A DNA stretch of 64,000 nucleotides from NCBI GenBank assembly GCA_022113835.1, contig JAILWY010000025.1, positions 1,178,001 to 1,242,000 on the forward strand, in the 5' to 3' direction. The DNA comes from Atopsyche davidsoni (taxonomy: Eukaryota; Arthropoda; Insecta; Trichoptera; Hydrobiosidae). Below, piece by piece: positions 60,182 to 64,000 of this stretch (positions are counted from its first letter, which is position 1; every line of letters starts with the position of its first letter). The notes beneath the pieces are model-generated. The model saw only the letters and a program-made list of their open reading frames with translations. It ran no database searches and had not been told where the DNA came from. Both the position numbers and the translations under genes were made by a program.

Positions 60182-60850
60182 TAAGAGGTGGCGTTACTAC
60201 TATACTCGCATCAGGCTATACTTAAACATTTCATTGTGAAGCGTCATTATTGCGCTTTTGTTTTCAGTATATGTCATATCTCTGAAATGTTTACAACATT
60301 TTATTTTGAGCTCTCAACATGTCAACTTTTGTACCAACAAAACGCAATTTCCGGGAAGCTTTACTTTTCTGTTTCAATTGGAAGAAAAAACCAGCTGAAA
60401 GTCACCGATTGCTGTGTGAAGTTTATGGTGAACATGCTCCATCGCAACAAATGTGTGAGAACTGGTTTCGACGCTTCAACAATGGTGATTTCGATGTGGA
60501 TGACAAAGAACGTCAAAAGATGAAGAATTTGAGGCATTGCTCGATAAAGACTAGTGTTAAACGCAAGCAGAACTCGCGGAATCATTGGGAGTTGATCGAG
60601 CAACAATTTCAAGACACTTGAAAGCATTGGGAATGATCCAAAAGCAAGGAAATTGAGTGCCACATGAATTGAAGCCGAGAGACGTCGAAAGGCGATTTTG
60701 CATTTCGGAAATGCTGCTTGAACGCCACAAAAAAAAAGTCATTTTCACATCGTATCATCACTGGTGATGAAAAGTGGATTCGTTACGACAACCTGAAGCG
60801 TAAAAAATCATGGGGTAAGCCCGGACATGCATCAACATCGACGGCCAGAA
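60182..60850 (+). mobile_element. Mariner element, 5' two thirds
   Basis: The left end TAAGAGGTGGCG follows TA (60,180-60,181) and is related to the left end of the copy at 33,325. The right end is missing: sequence switches at about 60,852 to unrelated GC-rich DNA. Confidence 0.8.
60319..60850 (+). pseudogene. Mariner transposase N-terminal remnant
   Basis: It starts MSTFVPTKRNFREALLFCFN and has the helix-turn-helix region (SHRLLCEVYGEHAPSQQMCE, WFRRFNNGDFDVDDKERQ). A small deletion then shifts the frame; remains of LGVDRATISRHLKALGMIQK and GDEKWIRYDN (first catalytic Asp) follow in other frames up to GHASTSTA. Frameshifts, a TGA in QGN*VPHELKPRD, and loss of the rest make it inactive. Confidence 0.85.
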
Positions 60851-60851
60851 T

Positions 60852-61050
60852 ATGTATAGTGTAATGGGTCCTCAGGTCCGTTTACACACACATACACCCA
60901 CTTGGGACGGAGTCGTCTCCTTTGCGGAGAAGACCATGACCCGAAGGGAGGAGCTCGAGAGGCAACGCCAAATAGCCGACCTGAGGAGAAGTCCACGGAC
61001 ATGACAAAAACGGCGCTGAAGAGGATCGAGAGCTGAAGAGCACGGGACAT
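60852..61050 (+). mobile_element. Possible non-LTR retrotransposon tail
   Basis: After family-R-like words (AGTGTAATGGGTCCTCAGG) a GC-rich open frame (60,903-61,004) reads WDGVVSFAEKTMTRREELER and QRQIADLRRS before TGA. A final Trp-x-x-Val-x-x-Phe-Ala-Glu segment with Arg/Glu-rich tail is common at the end of LINE ORF2 proteins, but this is too short to be sure. Confidence 0.3.
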
Positions 61051-61420
61051 CTTTTTCATGCTTTTCAGCTTTCATGTTTTTCAGCGCATCAAATAACGGA
61101 GACGCTGATTCATCTCCATAGATAGTAAGGGACGAATGTCAGAGACAAATAGAAGGGAGGGGAGGCAGACTGGGGAGCAGCGAAAAGTGCGCTCCCTGGG
61201 AAACTCCCCCTCACGAATGAATGATTATATTTTATATTATATATTAAAAGACCAGCTGTCGGCACCCGCAAGTAGTACCACAGCGCTGCCCGGGGCCGAC
61301 AGTAAAAAATAAATAAAAAAAACACATACATATACAATGAATAAACACAATAATACAATTAATGGTCTACATTAACTTACATTTCCTATCTCCTAGAAAA
61401 TAAACCTGTGTACGATCACA
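61051..61420. other. GC-richer unclassified stretch
   Basis: Bases 61,080-61,320 are GC-richer and include CCAGCTGTCGGCACCCGCAA and a later inverted GGGGCCGACAG. It may be more retroelement sequence. No gene recognised. Confidence 0.3.
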
Positions 61421-61429
61421 AGATCATCA

Positions 61430-62420
61430 AATATTGGACTTAATTCTAAAGAAACCAAAAATCAAAAGAACAAAAAAAATGGTTTTCGTGCCGAAGCTAA
61501 ATCGTCTAGTATTCTGACACCATTAGATTAAACACCAACATGTTATGGCGTCAATACAACGATTTTATTATTTTTATGGGCTAAGACCAATTTTTCACAA
61601 AATCAGTAAGTACAATGATGATTTTTTATAATCCTCCTGTAAATCGAGATAAGATAAAGTATTTCATTTAATTTCAAATCTCACTTTACTCACTTACTTT
61701 ATATTTGTATATATGCGTGAGTGTGTAACTGAAAATGTTATCTTAATGATACATTATCTTATCGTCAATTAATGAATTTACAAAAGCAATATATCAGTTA
61801 ACTTCAGCGAATTTAAAATATATATATATGTTAGTGTGTGTGTGTATGTAAATATTTAAATTGAATGAATATGCATATATTTAGGATAAAAAATTCCACA
61901 CCTATATCGACGAATCTCACCTATTATAAAATATATAATTTAACCGTTTATTATTCTCTGCCATTTAAAAAGCACCCGTTGGGATATAATTTCTTTGATT
62001 AATATACGGCTTAATACCAGAAAATTAATAATAAACCAGGTTCTGAAAGGCAAGGCGCTCCTTCGGCTTCAAAATCATCCGCTAGATTTTTTGAACTCCC
62101 ATCCTGTGCTCACAAGCAAAGTCTTCCCAGCATTTGTGCAGTCACATAAAGGAACTTGCACCCCAGTGAAGATTGACTTCGGCTGCTAATGAGGCTCTAC
62201 GATTCCGTGGCATGCCAGACAAGAGAACTGGGAGAAGACCACTACAGCCTCGACACAGCGTCTCATATAGCCGAAAACCCTTATCTATCGATTTATTTAT
62301 TTTTGTCGTTTCGAATTCATAAACAATATTTCGTTGATGGACATTTCCATCGTTAACACATTAAGTAAATGTAAAGTATCACACTGTGAAAATTGTTTCA
62401 GACTAGAGTTCTAAAGTCAT
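61430..62420. repeat. Duplicated upstream flank block (D version)
   Basis: Shares CGTCTAGTATTCTGACACCA, TGGCGTCAATACAACGATTT and the CATTTAAAAAGCACCCGTTG block with 55,500-56,350, and the segment 62,060-62,275 with 51,546-51,771 inverted. Confidence 0.7.
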
Positions 62421-62519
62421 CATTCCTCACGTACTGAGCGACAGCAGCAGAGCAGACGCCGTTTGGGTCTTGTCAACATTTTTTTACATTTCAATATATA
62501 TATATTTATACACATATAT

Positions 62520-62650
62520 ATTTTTTTAAATATTTTATTGGTGACCGGTAAAGCCAACCTTGAGCGTTGGCATTATCAAACCATGTCGTTTTATTATCTC
62601 AACGTAAGTTGCCGAAACAGGTCACTAATAAAATCAAATATGTGGATAAA
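62520..62650. repeat. Small fold-back repeat (GGTGACCGGT family)
   Basis: TTTATTGGTGACCGGTAAAG is inverted as CCGAAACAGGTCACTAATAA with a spacer of about 60 bases, followed by AAATCAAATATGTGGA as at 43,774. Both this and the copy at 43,676 sit about 2.7 kb upstream of a minus-strand gene copy, so they were probably duplicated with it. Confidence 0.7.
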
Positions 62651-62999
62651 TTTCAAAAGTTTTTTTAAATATTTAGATGGTATTTTTTTGAAATATTTAA
62701 TTGGTATTCACCAAGTTCTTTTTGTAATATTTATTGAATGTATAATTATAAATTTTCTGAATATACTGACATCTAAGGCAGTCATATCAAAGATACGGCC
62801 CGCGATCGCAATGTGTCACAGAAAGAAGAATCATGTTTTTTAGAGCTTTAAAAAAATTAATCGATAGTTAAAAAAATATGATGACACGTTTCACAAAAAA
62901 GGGACAAAAGCTTTCAGGGAAAGAAAATACACCCATTTCAGCCCCAGTCAGTACGGATCTCACTCGGAAATCGAAATCGTTTCATTATTTCATTTATTT

Positions 63000-63310
63000 A
63001 ATTATAACTTTACTGGGCTGAAAGCTGGTTGATTTACAGAATATTATAAAAATTAAAATTTATATTTACCTATTTGTTTATTATTTAATTTCCGTCCTTT
63101 TACAAGGTCAAATAAAGTCTTGAAGATGATTTGATAAAATTATGATTTTTCAAAACAAAAGTTTGAATCTCCAATCAATCGGAAAAACTCATATTTATCA
63201 TATTAAATTTACTAGAAAAAAAAAAAACCTTTAGAATAAGGAATGCATAAAACTTTTGGGATACATATATTTTTTCTATTGGTGCAGTATATTTTTCGTA
63301 TTCTAACCTG
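63000..63310 (+). repeat. Decayed copy of the Helitron internal core
   Basis: AAAACTCATATTTATCATATTAA, GATTTTTCAAAACAAAAGTTTG-like words and TTTCTATTGGTGCAGTATAT follow the order at 49,720-50,170, much diverged. Confidence 0.45.
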
Positions 63311-63599
63311 TTGTTTGAAATTTTTAGCTATAAATGTACATTTTAAAATTGCTATTAAAAATAATAAGTCGTTGCATATTTGCCCCAATTCGACCCAATT
63401 ACCAGAATTTTCATACTATTATTTACTACTACTTATTATTTATTTAACATAAAAATATAAACAATAATTTTATAATTATATTTTTGGAATTGAGTATTTT
63501 TTCCATTTCCATTTAGTCCAACTAGGCGTGCCACTAGGTTTCCGGCTTTTTTTTATCAATGAAAAGTGTATAATTTAAAAAAAAATACAAAAAAATAGT

Positions 63600-64000
63600 T
63601 TATTCAAAGTATCATCACATTTTTGTCATTTCTCTGGCAGTACACGAATACCGTGACGATAAAACGACGCGTCGGACCGAAACCGTTCAAGCATCCAATT
63701 TTCCACTTTTTCAAAATTGGCCAAGTGTAGCCCAGCCAATCCATGCGCCATCGACCGGAACAAATAAAAATCGGAAGGGGTCAGGTCTGGTAAATAAGGC
63801 GGGTGTGGTAGCAGATCCCATTTCAGCGTTTTGATGGTGTCCTGGACGATGGCACGAAGCTTTGTCGTGCTTCAATATCATTCGTTCGTGTCTCGTGTCC
63901 CATTCCGGCGGTTTTTCGAGCACTGCAAGGGTCAAATTGATCAGTTGTTGTCGGTAGCGCTGCCCATTGACAGTTTCGCCTGGTTTCAGAAGCTCCTAGT
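63600..64000 (-). pseudogene. Mariner transposase C-terminal part, running off the window
   Basis: Read on the minus strand: LLKPGETVNGQRYRQQ, LTLAVLEKPPEWDTRHERM, ILKHDKASCH (second catalytic Asp; family usually HDNA), then in another frame YLPDLTPSDFYLFRSMAHGL (third Asp) and GIRVLPEK before TGA. The frameshift between the Asp motifs and the changed HDK show decay. The N-terminal half should lie beyond base 64,000. Confidence 0.85.

Noticed and set aside
62776..62820. hAT-like end (GATACGGCCCGCG) near 62,780
   Set aside because: Only one end and no target duplication; too little to call an element.
1..64000. CRISPR arrays, operons, bacterial-type genes
   Set aside because: No spaced direct repeats or dense open frames; introns, polyA signals and transposon types are those of an animal genome.

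Overview
This is an AT-rich, intron-containing animal window, most probably from an insect. The base composition, the many degraded mariner, hAT and Helitron copies, tRNA-derived SINE-like repeats and long (TA)n runs all fit an insect nuclear genome. A moth or butterfly is the best guess, because the only clear host gene family resembles the secreted ommochrome-binding / SMP-30-like beta-propeller proteins of Lepidoptera. That family call rests on layout and repeated motifs, not on a search.

Layout. Bases 1-39,600 are a gene-poor stretch. They hold dispersed repeats (hAT MITE at 7.6 kb, SINE-like copies at 9.1, 22.0 and 28.7 kb, mariner relics at 23.0, 30.8 and 33.3 kb, a Helitron-derived piece at 25 kb) and scattered GC-richer islets that could be regulatory. 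No complete host gene is recognisable there. Bases 39,691-59,850 hold a cluster of four related genes: A (minus, 39.7-41.0 kb), C (plus, 46.4-48.0 kb), B (minus, 52.2-54.0 kb) and D (minus, 58.0-59.6 kb), plus a stray 3'UTR (44.0 kb) and a stray first exon (54.65 kb) from further copies. A and B are intact by hand splicing (four coding exons each, 263 and 259 residues, signal peptide). C and D share a 46-base deletion that removes the signal peptide and breaks the start-codon frame, yet their remaining frames and splice sites are open. C and D lie on the arms of a large inverted repeat (about 46.2-52.1 and 55.8-59.85 kb) with B in the spacer.

The most interesting signal is in this cluster. 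Between C and D the coding exons are far more different (about 22% in exon 3, about 10% in exon 4, mostly amino-acid changing) than the introns (a few percent) or the downstream flank (one mismatch in about 370 bases). This is the pattern of accelerated exon evolution or of gene conversion that spares exons. Other points worth a look are a hammerhead-ribozyme-like core inside a fold-back repeat (57.59 kb), a 2.26-kb insertion with 12-base target duplications carrying a nested Helitron with both ends visible, a short DD41D mariner lacking its DNA-binding region, and a possible small secreted peptide gene at 42.8-43.0 kb.

Bases 60,182-64,000 are again repeats: mariner relics, a possible LINE tail, and duplicated flank sequence of the gene cluster.
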